Shown: positions 35,924 through 45,420, counted from the stretch's first letter. The stretch: 64,000 nt of DNA from Ahniella affigens (GCF_003015185.1 NZ_CP027860.1:1178001-1242000); one strand, 5' to 3'. The notes: generated by a model from the sequence alone, not told the origin. Numbers and translations are program-made.

Positions 35924-36853
35924 ATGCGCTGGTTTGTCGTTTTCTTTGTGCTAGGTCTCTCGGCGTGCCATTCCGGTGCCATAAAGCCGGTCGCGCCGGC
36001 CGCTGAGGAGAATGCCCACTCCGCTGATTTAGAGCCGGTCGCGTCGGCCGGTAGCGAGAACGTTTGCAGAAGCGTCATTGAGGCGCCGGGCGATGTGGCT
36101 TCGGTGATCGAGCCTGTGGAAGATCTTGAAGCCATTCATGCGGCGTTGGCTCGGGCAACAGGTAAGCGCGTGTTGTTGGTTCTTGATATTGACGATACCT
36201 TGCTCACGTCGGCGACCGAGTTCGGCAGTGACTCTTGGTATGACTGGCAATTCAATCTGCCTAAGGATTCGCCTGACCGAGTGCCGTGCTTGTTCGATGT
36301 CATGGGGTTTAACTTCGAAGTAGGCACACAGCGCGTCACCCAGTGCGATGCCACGGATGTTGTAAATGGCCTTGAAGTTGATCGGATCATGCTCACGTCC
36401 CGCGGCGCCAACTATCGCGCTGGCACCATCCGGCAGCTCTTGGAGGCCGAATATGTGCTACTGCCCCCGATCGGTAAGCCCGAGTTTGGCGAAATGTGGC
36501 GTTGGACGGACGAGCAAGATCCGAAGAAGAGAACGTATTCTTTGAGCTACGACCAAGGAGTGTTCATGACCACGGGTGCAAATAAGGGACGGGTCTTGCT
36601 CCATTTGCTGAAGCGCCGTGGCTTGTCGTATGACTACGTTATTCTAGTAGACGATGGCTGCAAGAACATTCAGAACATGCAGAAGGCGCTTGCCGATGAA
36701 CAGATCGCGTATCACGGGCTCTGGTACACGAATATCGTGAAGGGCGTCGACCAGGGCAAAGCCAAGCAAGGCTGGTCAGATTGGTTAAAGCTGATCGAGT
36801 CAGTCTATCCGAAGCGAGCGAAACTGTTACGTCAAAATAAGTGCTTCAACTGA
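35924..36853 (+). CDS. HAD-superfamily lipoprotein (DUF2608-like)
   Basis: A 309-residue predicted lipoprotein. ATG 35924 follows GGGAGGA and opens a signal peptide with lipobox LSAC. The mature part has HAD motif I VLDIDDTLLTSATEF, motif II in MLTSRG and VDDGCKNIQNM as motif IV, with large insertions that fit the DUF2608 acid-phosphatase-like family. Probably a Mg-dependent phosphatase anchored in the envelope; the substrate is unknown. It stands alone, with no co-oriented neighbour close enough for an operon. Confidence 0.78.
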   Translation: MRWFVVFFVLGLSACHSGAIKPVAPAAEENAHSADLEPVASAGSENVCRSVIEAPGDVASVIEPVEDLEAIHAALARATGKRVLLVLDIDDTLLTSATEFGSDSWYDWQFNLPKDSPDRVPCLFDVMGFNFEVGTQRVTQCDATDVVNGLEVDRIMLTSRGANYRAGTIRQLLEAEYVLLPPIGKPEFGEMWRWTDEQDPKKRTYSLSYDQGVFMTTGANKGRVLLHLLKRRGLSYDYVILVDDGCKNIQNMQKALADEQIAYHGLWYTNIVKGVDQGKAKQGWSDWLKLIESVYPKRAKLLRQNKCFN

Positions 36854-36997
36854 GCGCTTCGCGCGTGCCAGAGAGTGCAGGTCGCGGTCTGAACAGCCTC
36901 AGAGTCTCCTTGACAGCGCGCAAGGAACGGCCCATGTGATACGGAAGTTCGTGTGCGCCAGAGATTGCCACTGCCCGCGCCCGCGATTGTCCTTCCG

Positions 36998-37513
36998 CTA
37001 CAGTTGGGCGTCCTCGCGGTTCTTCTTTGCTTGTTGTTCTGCGGAAGACTGTGCATCGAAAGCTGACAATAGTTCCTGTCGCAGATAGATCATATTGAGC
37101 TCGAAACTCATATGCGGTGCGCTGATTGAAATTTCGGTCTGGCCATTGACATACTTGGCCTCGGAATCCCCCACGAATGGGGTGCTCTTGCTGACCAGCC
37201 GGTACTTCTGTGCGAGTCCGTCATTCAGATCGTTGAATCGGCCCTTGGGGAACGTGGTGAGAACGCCCGAGAGGATCTGGTTGCTATCAAAGATCAACGT
37301 GACGTTGCGTAGTCCTTCAAACGAAATCTGGCCTGGTTGCACTTGGTGCATCGGTCCATTGCTGTACTTGTTGATCCCGAGCTCTTTAAGGCGGTACTTC
37401 GCTTTGGCATCAGTAAGGGTGGCTTTGCCGAGTTCCAAGCCAAATGGCGCCGGGTCAGCAAATGCCGCGCCGGCCGTCATTAACATGGTTGTCAGTAGGA
37501 GTAGTTTGATCAT
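36998..37513 (-). CDS. Small secreted protein of unknown function
   Basis: A 171-residue protein from ATG 37513, with a signal peptide (LLLLTTMLMTAGAAFADP). The mature domain reads like a compact alpha/beta module (FGLELGKATLTDAKAKYRLK...VTLIFDSNQILSGVLTTFPK) and ends in a polar, probably helical tail. The start replaces a longer frame to 37657 because the signal peptide begins here. No family assigned. Confidence 0.7.
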   Translation of the reverse strand: MIKLLLLTTMLMTAGAAFADPAPFGLELGKATLTDAKAKYRLKELGINKYSNGPMHQVQPGQISFEGLRNVTLIFDSNQILSGVLTTFPKGRFNDLNDGLAQKYRLVSKSTPFVGDSEAKYVNGQTEISISAPHMSFELNMIYLRQELLSAFDAQSSAEQQAKKNREDAQL

Positions 37514-38053
37514 GTGTTGACCTATCGTGAAAGTTGAATGGATTGGCGCATTGCATCTGTGCCGACACCATCCTAAGTGTTCTCTTGACGCAAATGCAGT
37601 ACGAGGCGAGCGCGGCGGTGACATGTGCGCACAACACGTACCCCGAATGACGGGCATCGCCAGCCATTGGCGCCCCGTCGCTCAGTTTGGCGGGACGGTC
37701 AGAAATAGAGAGAGGTCGGAAATTGGCTGCGATGTCGGCTCTGAACCGGCTAAACCGGGACATGCAGCTGAAGCGCGCCCGCAGAGTCAGACTAGGTGTC
37801 GCCGCAATATCGTCTCCCATTCCCGGGGCGATAGGATGAAGAGACGTGTTGAGATGCGGAAAAAGGCTGAAAGTTAGAGTGGCCACTATGGGCCGAGAGT
37901 GGCGCGCCGGGGTGGCATTGCGCGGTAGCGTTTGTGATCGGCGATGCCACGCCGGACTTCCACGAAAATGCTACGGTATACGACACGGTATTGTTGCGCT
38001 GCCTGCAGAGTTTGCTCTCCGTTTGTCTGTCATCGTTTCCATAGGATCGAATC
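37514..38053. other. Intergenic stretch with an IS3-end remnant
   Basis: Between divergently transcribed small genes. GTCAGACTAGGTGTCGCC starts at 37786 and runs on to CCCGGGGCGATAGGATGAAG by 37840, a diverged copy of the intact IS3 end at 15022-15081 (minus-strand reading). Nothing else is recognised; open frames here are shadows or noise. Confidence 0.6.
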
Positions 38054-38548
38054 ATGGCTCACTATTGCCGGGTGTGTGGCGGGTATCGTGCGAACGAGGC
38101 CTTTTCTGGAAGAGGGCGTCGAGCCTACACCTGCAAGCGATGCAAGGCGCTGCCGGAAGCAGAGCGGGAGCGGGTGCTGGAAGTGATTGAGATCGAGCGA
38201 TTCTTGAGTCAGAGCAACATCTCGAATCTGAACATCGCGCGCCTGAGGGTTTTGGCGGCATCGCCCCATGCTGCAAACACCAGACTGGCCGACTTGGTCT
38301 TGCGGGTGGCGTTGGTAAAGCCGCACAAGCGGCGGCGCCTTCGGTTTCTGGCCTTACGTGCGCCCGGGCTTCTCCAGGAGCTCCGTGCGGCGGGCTTGGT
38401 TGTGTTTGATGCCGATTCTGATGATGCTGGTGTGGACAGTTTTGACGATGGGAATGAAGACCGCGACGCAGACAATGTCTACGGCAATGGTGCTTACGGT
38501 GACGTTGAATCGGGCGACGTGGTATGGGATGGGGAAATTCCATTTTGA
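38054..38548 (+). CDS. Small zinc-ribbon protein of unknown function
   Basis: A 164-residue protein whose N-terminus has two CxxC pairs spaced for one zinc: CRVCGGYRANEAF and CKRCKALPE. A basic helical middle (KPHKRRRLRFLALRAPGLLQ) and a very acidic tail (DADSDDAGVDSFDDGNEDRD) follow. The mix suggests nucleic-acid or protein binding. The 3' end overlaps by 55 bp, tail to tail, with the frame coming from 40902 on the other strand. No family assigned. Confidence 0.65.
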   Translation: MAHYCRVCGGYRANEAFSGRGRRAYTCKRCKALPEAERERVLEVIEIERFLSQSNISNLNIARLRVLAASPHAANTRLADLVLRVALVKPHKRRRLRFLALRAPGLLQELRAAGLVVFDADSDDAGVDSFDDGNEDRDADNVYGNGAYGDVESGDVVWDGEIPF

Positions 38549-40902
38549 GTGGTCACACGTTCGGTCAGTTCGACGACCTTCTGCCAAGCCTCTCGATTCG
38601 CCAAGTAGCGGGCAAACAACGCAGGCGTCTTCTGGATGATGAGTTTCTGTGGGCTGCCGACGCGCTTTGTGGTGTGAATCAGGGGCAACTCGCTGGCGTC
38701 GATGACGCGATGAATGTGCATGCGTCGCTCTTTTGCCAGGGGCCACTCCAGAAGTTGTTTCACCGGTGACTTGAGGAACGTCTCAAGCACTTCGCACAAC
38801 TCACAATGGCACGGCAAGATAGCGTGGATCGACCAGTCGTCTGCTGCGCGAATTGGCTCGCTCAAGAGGCGGTTATACCGTAGGGACCAATGCTCGCTGA
38901 GGGTGACAATGGTTGGGTGAATGGTTCCGTCTTCTTGCTGAAGCGCTAGTTCCAGAATCGCGAGCGGCAGCGTGCTCTGAAGGTTGGGATCGAAGTCGCT
39001 GCTACTGACGGCGCTGGTGATGTCATCACGTATGCCGGTCTGTCCGATGCGGTATGTGCACTTGATGAGCGCGAGCAGTGGTGGAGCAATGCGCGTCAAA
39101 CTTTGGTCGCGATAGGTGGCAGCAGCGATCTGCCGGCGCCGTTGGAGCTCTGCGAGTACCGAATCGGACTCCTGACGAAATAGGCGCTCGGCCAGACCCC
39201 CGGCCTGCGCCTGTTGCGAGCGATGGAGGGCGGCCACGAGTTCAGGGAGCCGATGCGCGATTCAGTGCAGATGATCCTCTGGCGTTAGGCCCCTTTCGGA
39301 ACGCCATCCAGCCAGCCGTTCACAGAGCCATTCGAGACCATAGACGTCGAGACAGGCGACACAATCCTCAGCCATGTTGGCATCGAGTGCAGTGATCGCA
39401 AACGGCGACAGGAGATGCATGGCGGCAATCGGAGACTTGATTGCTGCAGCCACTTTCAGAGTTGGCGCCAATGCATCGGCATGCTCGCCGCGGCGAATAG
39501 CAGCTGCCCAGAACGGCATCACTTGTCGGACAAGCGCCAACGCCATGTCCGGATCGTTTGAGGTACAACTTTGAAGTACCTCCTCAATGGCCCATTTCGG
39601 GTCAACCTGCGCGCGCATGGCAAACGAGCGTGTTTGCGGCCAAATCACGAGTGCTGCCCGACTGTACCAGCGGTCCATTGTGTTGCCGGCATTGCCCGTG
39701 TAGGGCTCATACTCAGACTCGTATGGCTCCATCCGCGCTGTCGGCTTGGTGCAGAACAACTCATGCGGCTCAATGGCGACGGGCATTGCCGGTAGTGCTT
39801 TGCCGATCTTGACGAGATGCCGAATGCTGGCCTCGCTGTCGATCAAGTCGGTGACTTCGTAGTTCTCGTCCATCCGCTTCCCGCTCGGGATAACGCTTTC
39901 GCCGTCGGGCTCCGGGTCGATATCGTCATCGAAACTGAAACGGGTCCGTCGCCCGTGGCGGCGGCTGCGATAGGGCCTTTCAGTGCAGTCCCAGACCTCG
40001 TGCACATCAACCAGGGCAAGCGCCACATCGCAGCCCGTGGTTTCAGCGGCATGTCTGAGCGCAACAGCGCGGCTCGAATCGGCCCCCTTGAGATAGTTCC
40101 ATTCCAAGCCGCGTTGCGTGTATTGATGGTCGAGCAGGTAGACGAGCCGATCAGGCGGACCAATTTGCTCGTCACCGGTCCAACGTGGCGGTTTGTTAGC
40201 GGCAAAGTAGGTTCGAAGGTGATCGGCAAGCCGCTGCTGCTTGGCGGGCTCGATGGGACTCGCTTGCGCGTTGCCTTGTAGCCAAAGGTTGTAGGTCAGC
40301 ACCACGCGGTGGCCTGAAGTGACCGGTTTGACTTCGTGTCGGCAGTCGGCAAAGAACGCGGCAAAGCTGAGCGCCTTGTCATCACTTCGAAAGGTCTTCG
40401 CGTCGCCTTGATGCAGGACAATCGTCTCGCCGCCGGCAAAGCGTGACGGCAAGCTCACCACGAGGCTTGCAATCATCCCTTCGAGTTTCTCGGAGTCACG
40501 GTGTCTTAGAAAGAACTGCCCAGTCCGGTAGATCAGCATGTTGTGCAGTTCGGCCTTCAGGCTGCAACCTGGCGAAATGCCGAACGATTGTGCAATTTTC
40601 TCGAGCGCTGCTTGGAGCGCGGGCTGCCAGCGTGTTTCGTCAAAGTGGATACGAGCGCAGTCAATCTCAAAGGTATCCCGGACGCGCGGATCGAATCGGG
40701 TTTCTTCCTTGTAGCCATGTTGTGCCGGCGTGGCGACGCCTATTAGTGCCTCAGCGGTCTCGACACTGATCGGCAGCGGGATGTTGCCAACGCCCGAAAC
40801 GGTCAAGCCTATGGGAGTCAACGGCATGATGTGTTGGCTCGCAAAGTCCGAAGCGCCGCCGATCGACTCCAATAGCGCCGGAAGCGTCTGGTGCTGACTC
40901 AT
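38494..40902 (-). pseudogene. 2OG-Fe(II) oxygenase long gene split by an in-frame TGA
   Basis: The frame from ATG 40902 runs 546 codons to TGA 39264-39262 and then continues in the same frame, without any shift, for 255 more codons to 38494. The second part contains PCHCELCEVLETFLKSP and HRVIDASELPLIHTTKRVG. I recall this type of C-terminal region from long 2OG-oxygenase-like proteins in fungi and bacteria, so the two halves were probably one ~802-residue protein. The TGA follows LTPEDHLH and precedes IAHRLPELVAALHR; TGG to TGA would be one G-to-A change. Either a recent nonsense mutation or two adjacent genes. A GTG at 39237 could restart the second part. Confidence 0.6.
39262..40902 (-). 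CDS. 2-oxoglutarate/Fe(II)-dependent oxygenase domain protein (first part)
   Basis: A 546-residue protein up to the TGA. The jelly-roll oxygenase core carries the iron triad: H134-R-D136 in FFLRHRDSEKLEG and H189 in DCRHEVKPVTSGHRVVLTYN, with R199 for 2-oxoglutarate; SRFAGGETIVLHQG is a typical strand. It probably hydroxylates a protein or nucleic-acid substrate. The remaining ~330 residues are not recognised. Its ATG overlaps the stop of the upstream zinc-ribbon gene (ATGA at 40902-40899), indicating an operon and probably a functional pair. See the split-gene entry for the downstream continuation. Confidence 0.82.
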   Translation of the reverse strand: MSQHQTLPALLESIGGASDFASQHIMPLTPIGLTVSGVGNIPLPISVETAEALIGVATPAQHGYKEETRFDPRVRDTFEIDCARIHFDETRWQPALQAALEKIAQSFGISPGCSLKAELHNMLIYRTGQFFLRHRDSEKLEGMIASLVVSLPSRFAGGETIVLHQGDAKTFRSDDKALSFAAFFADCRHEVKPVTSGHRVVLTYNLWLQGNAQASPIEPAKQQRLADHLRTYFAANKPPRWTGDEQIGPPDRLVYLLDHQYTQRGLEWNYLKGADSSRAVALRHAAETTGCDVALALVDVHEVWDCTERPYRSRRHGRRTRFSFDDDIDPEPDGESVIPSGKRMDENYEVTDLIDSEASIRHLVKIGKALPAMPVAIEPHELFCTKPTARMEPYESEYEPYTGNAGNTMDRWYSRAALVIWPQTRSFAMRAQVDPKWAIEEVLQSCTSNDPDMALALVRQVMPFWAAAIRRGEHADALAPTLKVAAAIKSPIAAMHLLSPFAITALDANMAEDCVACLDVYGLEWLCERLAGWRSERGLTPEDHLH

Positions 40903-41501
40903 GGGAGTTCCTCGCTGCGGTCCAGAATCAGCAATTTGAACTGAGATCCAGTGAAGGTGCTCAGCAGACTGCCTACGCGATCCCACGTGAGCGGCTTGCC
41001 GTCAATCACGAGAACCGGGCCTGACTCAAAGTCCGTTGTGTCGTCGGTGATGCGCCCGCGCAAGACATTGTCGCAAATCATCAGCGTACCGCGCTGGCGG
41101 CGCAAATGCGTCTGGGACAACGCGCGACGCATGCGTTCGACCAGTCGCGCCATCAGCAGCCATGGATCTGCACTGGGTTGATCGAGAATCTGGAACTGAT
41201 AGCCACCAGGCGCACCATCAATAATTTCGAATGCTTCCAGTGACAGTTTTCCAAACAGCCGCAGGCGAAAGTGAAACTCGTGCTTGCCGCGTCGTGCGTC
41301 GGTCATGGTCACGGTTGAAAATTCAACGGTCTCGAAGCTGTGAAGCCCCAAGCGATCGGCTTGTGCACGATTGAAGCAGCTGTTGCACCATTCTTGGCTG
41401 GCTTGCGGAGCTCCGGAATTGCTTAAGGAGCTCACGAAAGTTGTGTCGAAAGGACGGGCGGTTCTGCCGCAGTGCTGGCAAATTGATTTCTCTAAGATCA
41501 T
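40899..41501 (-). CDS. Zinc-ribbon protein upstream of the 2OG oxygenase
   Basis: A 200-residue protein with two Cys pairs in the first 45 residues (CQHCGRTARPFD and CNSCFNRAQADRLG), likely one zinc ribbon. A beta-rich middle (HEFHFRLRLFGKLSLEAFEI) and a C-terminal part (GPVLVIDGKPLTWDRVG) follow. The family is not named with certainty. It overlaps the oxygenase start by four bases, so it may deliver or recognise the substrate; this is inference. A start upstream of 41501 cannot be excluded. Confidence 0.7.
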   Translation of the reverse strand: MILEKSICQHCGRTARPFDTTFVSSLSNSGAPQASQEWCNSCFNRAQADRLGLHSFETVEFSTVTMTDARRGKHEFHFRLRLFGKLSLEAFEIIDGAPGGYQFQILDQPSADPWLLMARLVERMRRALSQTHLRRQRGTLMICDNVLRGRITDDTTDFESGPVLVIDGKPLTWDRVGSLLSTFTGSQFKLLILDRSEELP

Positions 41502-42107
41502 CGAATCATTGTTGAAAAGTAAGGGCGTGGGGAATCTTGCGGGGCTCGCAAGTGATCAACAAACTTCCCCATGATAGCTACAGCCGGGGCGGCCGGACAC
41601 AGTTCTACGAGCCGGTCAATTCCGTCTATCCACAGGCCTTCAGAAACCCTTGCCAGAATGGTTTGTCAGTTCCAGAGCGAAAAATGGATCGGTGCCAACT
41701 CAGGCATGCTGACCTCGGCTTCCAAGATCGTCCAGTGCATTGAGGCTGGCGATAGAGCAAGACTACCCCAACACCTCACCAAGGAAAGCTGAAGCCAAAC
41801 CGGATAGGTGCTTCTTGGGGAACGTGTCGTCGCCAGTCCCCACAGCCCAGGGGCCGCCTTCGACTCGGCACCGGCGCGGGCACTATTGATTCGGCGGCAA
41901 CTTGCTGAATATTTCGTGCCAGGGCAATTGCGGACCTCCAGCAATTTTCGGAACCACTCGGAAAAACAGCCTCGTGGCGGGGCAATTTGCGGCGACCTTG
42001 GCGACGACTCGGGGTCTTCTGACTCCCGCTCTCCGAATTCGCCCAATGTGTCGGGAGGATGCGGGCAGCCAAGACTGCTCTCGCAGCCTGGCCGGGAATG
42101 CGATTAA
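41502..42107. other. Intergenic stretch without a recognisable gene
   Basis: About 600 bp. Open frames on both strands overlap each other and carry no motifs or ribosome sites. No repeat from the families seen elsewhere was recognised, apart from the start of a RAYT remnant at its right border. Confidence 0.45.
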
Positions 42108-42490
42108 CATGCCGCGAGCCCAACAACGAGCGGCTCCGCCAAACATCACCGGCCATTGCCACTGCGTCAGCCGCTTTGTCACGCGCGCAGGGTTCAAGGC
42201 GTATGCCTCAGTCCGGCTGGTGTCGTGTTCCGAACATAACTCGACTAAATCTCTCGCCGATCGAGCCTATGCTGCGTTGCTCGTCGTCGCCGTAGTTACC
42301 GCGACGTCTCCTCCTCGCGCCTTGCCTTGGCTCGAAATGCTTTCAAATTGATTCAAGCGATGTTCGGAACACGACACTAGAGAGCCTTGATTACCAGCGA
42401 ACGTTGATCAACCAGCGTTTGCTGGAACCGGGCAAGCCCTATTCGGCGTCGATTTGCGCGTACGCAGCGATGTTAACCTGTCCGAGTCGC
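42108..42490 (+). pseudogene. RAYT copy 6, decayed and interrupted by a MITE
   Basis: MPRAQQRAAPPNITGHCHCV and SRFVTRA match the RAYT N-terminus. After an inserted ~160-bp palindrome-ended element, the homology resumes with LINQRLLEPGKPYSASICAY, where the HuH motif should follow but the sequence is degraded. The C-terminal two thirds are absent. Confidence 0.75.
42217..42380. mobile_element. MITE-like element with long terminal inverted repeats (~160 bp)
   Basis: GTGTCGTGTTCCGAACAT (42220-42237) and its perfect complement (42360-42377) bound the element. Allowing a few mismatches the arms extend to about 27 bp (CTRGTG...CTYGA). CTGG and CTAG flank the two ends. It has no coding capacity and interrupts a RAYT remnant, which shows its limits well. 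No partner IS with these ends is present in the window. Confidence 0.75.
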
Positions 42491-42754
42491 ATCCAACGCT
42501 CAAATCCTGGACCCGTCCGATGTGGCGGCTACCCCGCAACTTTGCGCTCGGCCCACATCAGGGAATTTGTCAGAGTTGCACACGGATGGCGCCGGTTCGT
42601 GGCCCCGAGATGCCGAACCTAAGACCCGGGCGTCAGGTTCGTCGCCAGAATCGGAGGTTGCACGACTGCCGCTGACTCGCCAGACTTCGAAAGCAGGGGG
42701 TAAGAGATTTCGATACCCGATACCTTGCTCCGCAACGACTTCGAGGGCTCAGTC

Positions 42755-45316
42755 ATGCGTGCATTCGCTTTGGTGATTTTGTTGTGTTCGAGCGCCGTGC
42801 AGGCTGTGACCTTCACCGTGACCAGCACCAGTGATACTGCCGGCACCACGTGCGGTGCCTCGTGCAGTTTGCGCCAGGCCATTGGCGCGGCCAATCTCAC
42901 CGTCGCTGCCGACACCGTTCAGTTCAACATCCCAGGCGCAGGCCCGTTCACCATCGCGCCGACATCGGCGCTGCCCACCATCGCGCAGCCGCTGACCATA
43001 GATGGCTACACGCAGCCCGGCGCCGGTGCCAACTCGCTCGCCAAGGGCAGCAATGCCATAATCAAAATCCAGATCGACGGCGCGTCCGCGGGCGCCGCAA
43101 CGACGGGCATCGGTATCTGTTCGAGCAACGTGACGATACGCGGCTTGTCGATCACCGATTTCACGCGGCAAGGCATCGGCTTTGGGCAAACCACGACGGC
43201 ATCGGGTTGCGCCGGTGGCCCGTTTACGTCGGGTGTCGCGGCGGGCAATTTTGTCGGCCTGAGCCCCTTGGGCGCGGCCGACGGCAATTTGTTTGTCGGG
43301 GTGTTCGTGCAGGGTTTCACGGTGACAATCGGCAGTGCCAACGTGGCCGACCGCAATGTGATCAGCGCCAATGTTGCGAGCGGCGTCCTGTTCAGCGATG
43401 GCGCCACGGGCACCATCGATGGGAACCTCATCGGTACGGACCAATCCGGCGTGCAGGATCGAGGCAATTCTCAGTCTGGCATTGCATTCTTGGGCGCCGG
43501 CGACCTCAATGCCTCCGTCGGCTCGAGCGCCCCCAACGTCATACGCTTCAATCGCGAGGGCGTGCGCGTTGGCGGTGCCACCACGGGCACCACGTTCTTC
43601 AACAACTTCTTTTCCGACAACGATGACCTTGGCATCGACCTTTTAGCAAGCGGCACCAACCCCGATGGCATCACCGCCAACGACATCAATGACGTTGATG
43701 TGGGCGGCAACGACCTGCAGAATTTCCCCGAGAACATTACGGTGTCGCGCTCAACCACAGGCCTGACCATCAGTGGTCGCGTGGATCGCGAAGCCACGGG
43801 GACTTCCATTTCGTACTTGATCGGCGTGTATGCTAACCCGAATTGCAGCGCAGCCAGCGACCGCGAGGGCGAGCGTTTTCTCGGTACGTTCAACTTCGTC
43901 AGCACGAATCAAACGGTGGAGAACTTCAATAACGTGGTGTTCGCCACCACCGAGCCCTTGCCCATCGGCACCGGCATTGTGCTCACCGCACTCAACCCTA
44001 CCGGCAATATGTCGGAGTTTTCTGCATGCACGAATGTCGACGCCGTGAGCCCGACCTTCACGGTGAACAAGACCGCCGACACCAATGATGGTACCTGCAA
44101 TGCCGATTGCAGCCTGCGCGAGGCCATTACCGCAGCCAATGCGAATCTCGATGGCAATATCATCGCGTTCAGTATCCCGGGTGCGGGGCCGCACACGATC
44201 TCGCCAACGGGGCCATTGCCGACGATCACCAATCCCGTGCTGATTGATGGCTACACGCAGGCGGGTAGCGCGACCAATACGTCCGCCACGACAAGCAATG
44301 CTGTCATCATGATCGCTCTGGACGGATTGAATAGCCCGGGCACCGATGTCGGTCTTGCGCTCTGTGCCAGCGATAGCACGATACGCGGCTTGTCGGTGAC
44401 GCGGTTTTCCTCGGGAATCGGTAGCGGCGTCACGAATACCGTTGGGTTTTGCCCTGCCGCGGTCAAAGGCAACACCATCGCCGGCAATTTCGTCGGACTC
44501 GCACCCGACGGCACGACGGCGCTGACCAACACAAGTTCACACGTGATCGTGAGCGAAACAACGGGCGCGACCGTTGGCGGCACGCTGCCGGCCGATAGGA
44601 ATGTCATTGGCGGTGCCGCAACCGAAGGTATCGCGATCATCAGAGCCCCTGTGACCGGATTGCGCATCGACGGCAACCTCATCGGCACCGATCGTACGGG
44701 CGTCTTGAATCGCGGCATTAGTCGGGCTATTGCCTTTACTGGACCGATCGCGGTGTCCACGGTGAGTATCGGGGGTCGCGCGCCAAACCTAGTGCGATTC
44801 AGCACTCATGCCATGTTGATCTCCAGCAACACGACGCGCGCATCCGTGTATGCCAATGATGTGTTGGACAGCAACAATCATGGCATTGACCTCATCGCGA
44901 GCGGGACCTCGCCCGAAGGCGCGACGGCCAACGACACGAACGACGGCGATACGGGCGGCAACAACTTGCAGAACTTCCCTGTCGTCGCCAGCGCGACCGT
45001 GCTGGACGGTACGCTGACGGTAGTTGGAACGCTGGATGTGCCCGTCGCCGAAGATGCTATTTATGCCTTGGCTGCCTATGAAAATACTGCTTGCGATAGC
45101 GTGGGTGGCACCGGCGAAGGTGCGATTTACCTGGGATTTTCCTATGCGCGCATCGCGGGTTCAGCCGAGAACTTCCGTATTCAATTGCCCAATGCACCAG
45201 CGATCGGCAGCGTGCTCACAATGACCGCGACCGACGACTTGGGTAATACGTCGGAGTTCTCGACGTGCACCACCGTGACCGACGGCAATATCGTGTTTGC
45301 GAACAGTTTCGAATAG
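42755..45316 (+). CDS. Secreted right-handed beta-helix protein with two CSLREA-type repeats
   Basis: An 853-residue exported protein. ATG 42755 starts a signal peptide (AFALVILLCSSAVQA). The mature protein consists of two ~430-residue repeats. Each opens with FTV..T.D...GTC...CSLRQAI or CSLREAI (a CSLREA-domain start), followed by beta-helix coils with IDGNLIGTD, NVISAN and GIDLLASGTNPDG/GIDLIASGTSPEG motifs. A surface carbohydrate-binding or adhesive function is plausible; no lyase residues identified. It ends in IVFANSFE, the tail shared with other secreted proteins here. TAG stop. Confidence 0.85.
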   Translation: MRAFALVILLCSSAVQAVTFTVTSTSDTAGTTCGASCSLRQAIGAANLTVAADTVQFNIPGAGPFTIAPTSALPTIAQPLTIDGYTQPGAGANSLAKGSNAIIKIQIDGASAGAATTGIGICSSNVTIRGLSITDFTRQGIGFGQTTTASGCAGGPFTSGVAAGNFVGLSPLGAADGNLFVGVFVQGFTVTIGSANVADRNVISANVASGVLFSDGATGTIDGNLIGTDQSGVQDRGNSQSGIAFLGAGDLNASVGSSAPNVIRFNREGVRVGGATTGTTFFNNFFSDNDDLGIDLLASGTNPDGITANDINDVDVGGNDLQNFPENITVSRSTTGLTISGRVDREATGTSISYLIGVYANPNCSAASDREGERFLGTFNFVSTNQTVENFNNVVFATTEPLPIGTGIVLTALNPTGNMSEFSACTNVDAVSPTFTVNKTADTNDGTCNADCSLREAITAANANLDGNIIAFSIPGAGPHTISPTGPLPTITNPVLIDGYTQAGSATNTSATTSNAVIMIALDGLNSPGTDVGLALCASDSTIRGLSVTRFSSGIGSGVTNTVGFCPAAVKGNTIAGNFVGLAPDGTTALTNTSSHVIVSETTGATVGGTLPADRNVIGGAATEGIAIIRAPVTGLRIDGNLIGTDRTGVLNRGISRAIAFTGPIAVSTVSIGGRAPNLVRFSTHAMLISSNTTRASVYANDVLDSNNHGIDLIASGTSPEGATANDTNDGDTGGNNLQNFPVVASATVLDGTLTVVGTLDVPVAEDAIYALAAYENTACDSVGGTGEGAIYLGFSYARIAGSAENFRIQLPNAPAIGSVLTMTATDDLGNTSEFSTCTTVTDGNIVFANSFE

Positions 45317-45330
45317 TTCACCGCACCCAA

Positions 45331-45420
45331 GGAGCGTCTGGATAAGTTCGTATCGGACTTGCAGGCCCGCACTGCGTCCGGCACGTTTCCGGACTCGGTA
45401 CTCCAGAATTCAAGCGCTCG
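45331..45420. repeat. Multi-hairpin repeat (IS5-derived MITE family), degenerate copy
   Basis: Begins GGAGCGTCTGGATAAG and keeps a GCGTCCGGCAC...TCCGGACTC stem and CTCCAGAATTCAAGC, matching the first ~90 bp of the 127-bp unit at 50238. The right part is missing. Confidence 0.75.

Noticed and set aside
39262-39264. Selenocysteine codon in the 2OG oxygenase gene
   Set aside because: The context (PEDHLH-stop-IAHRLPEL) is not redox-like and no stable hairpin directly follows the TGA.
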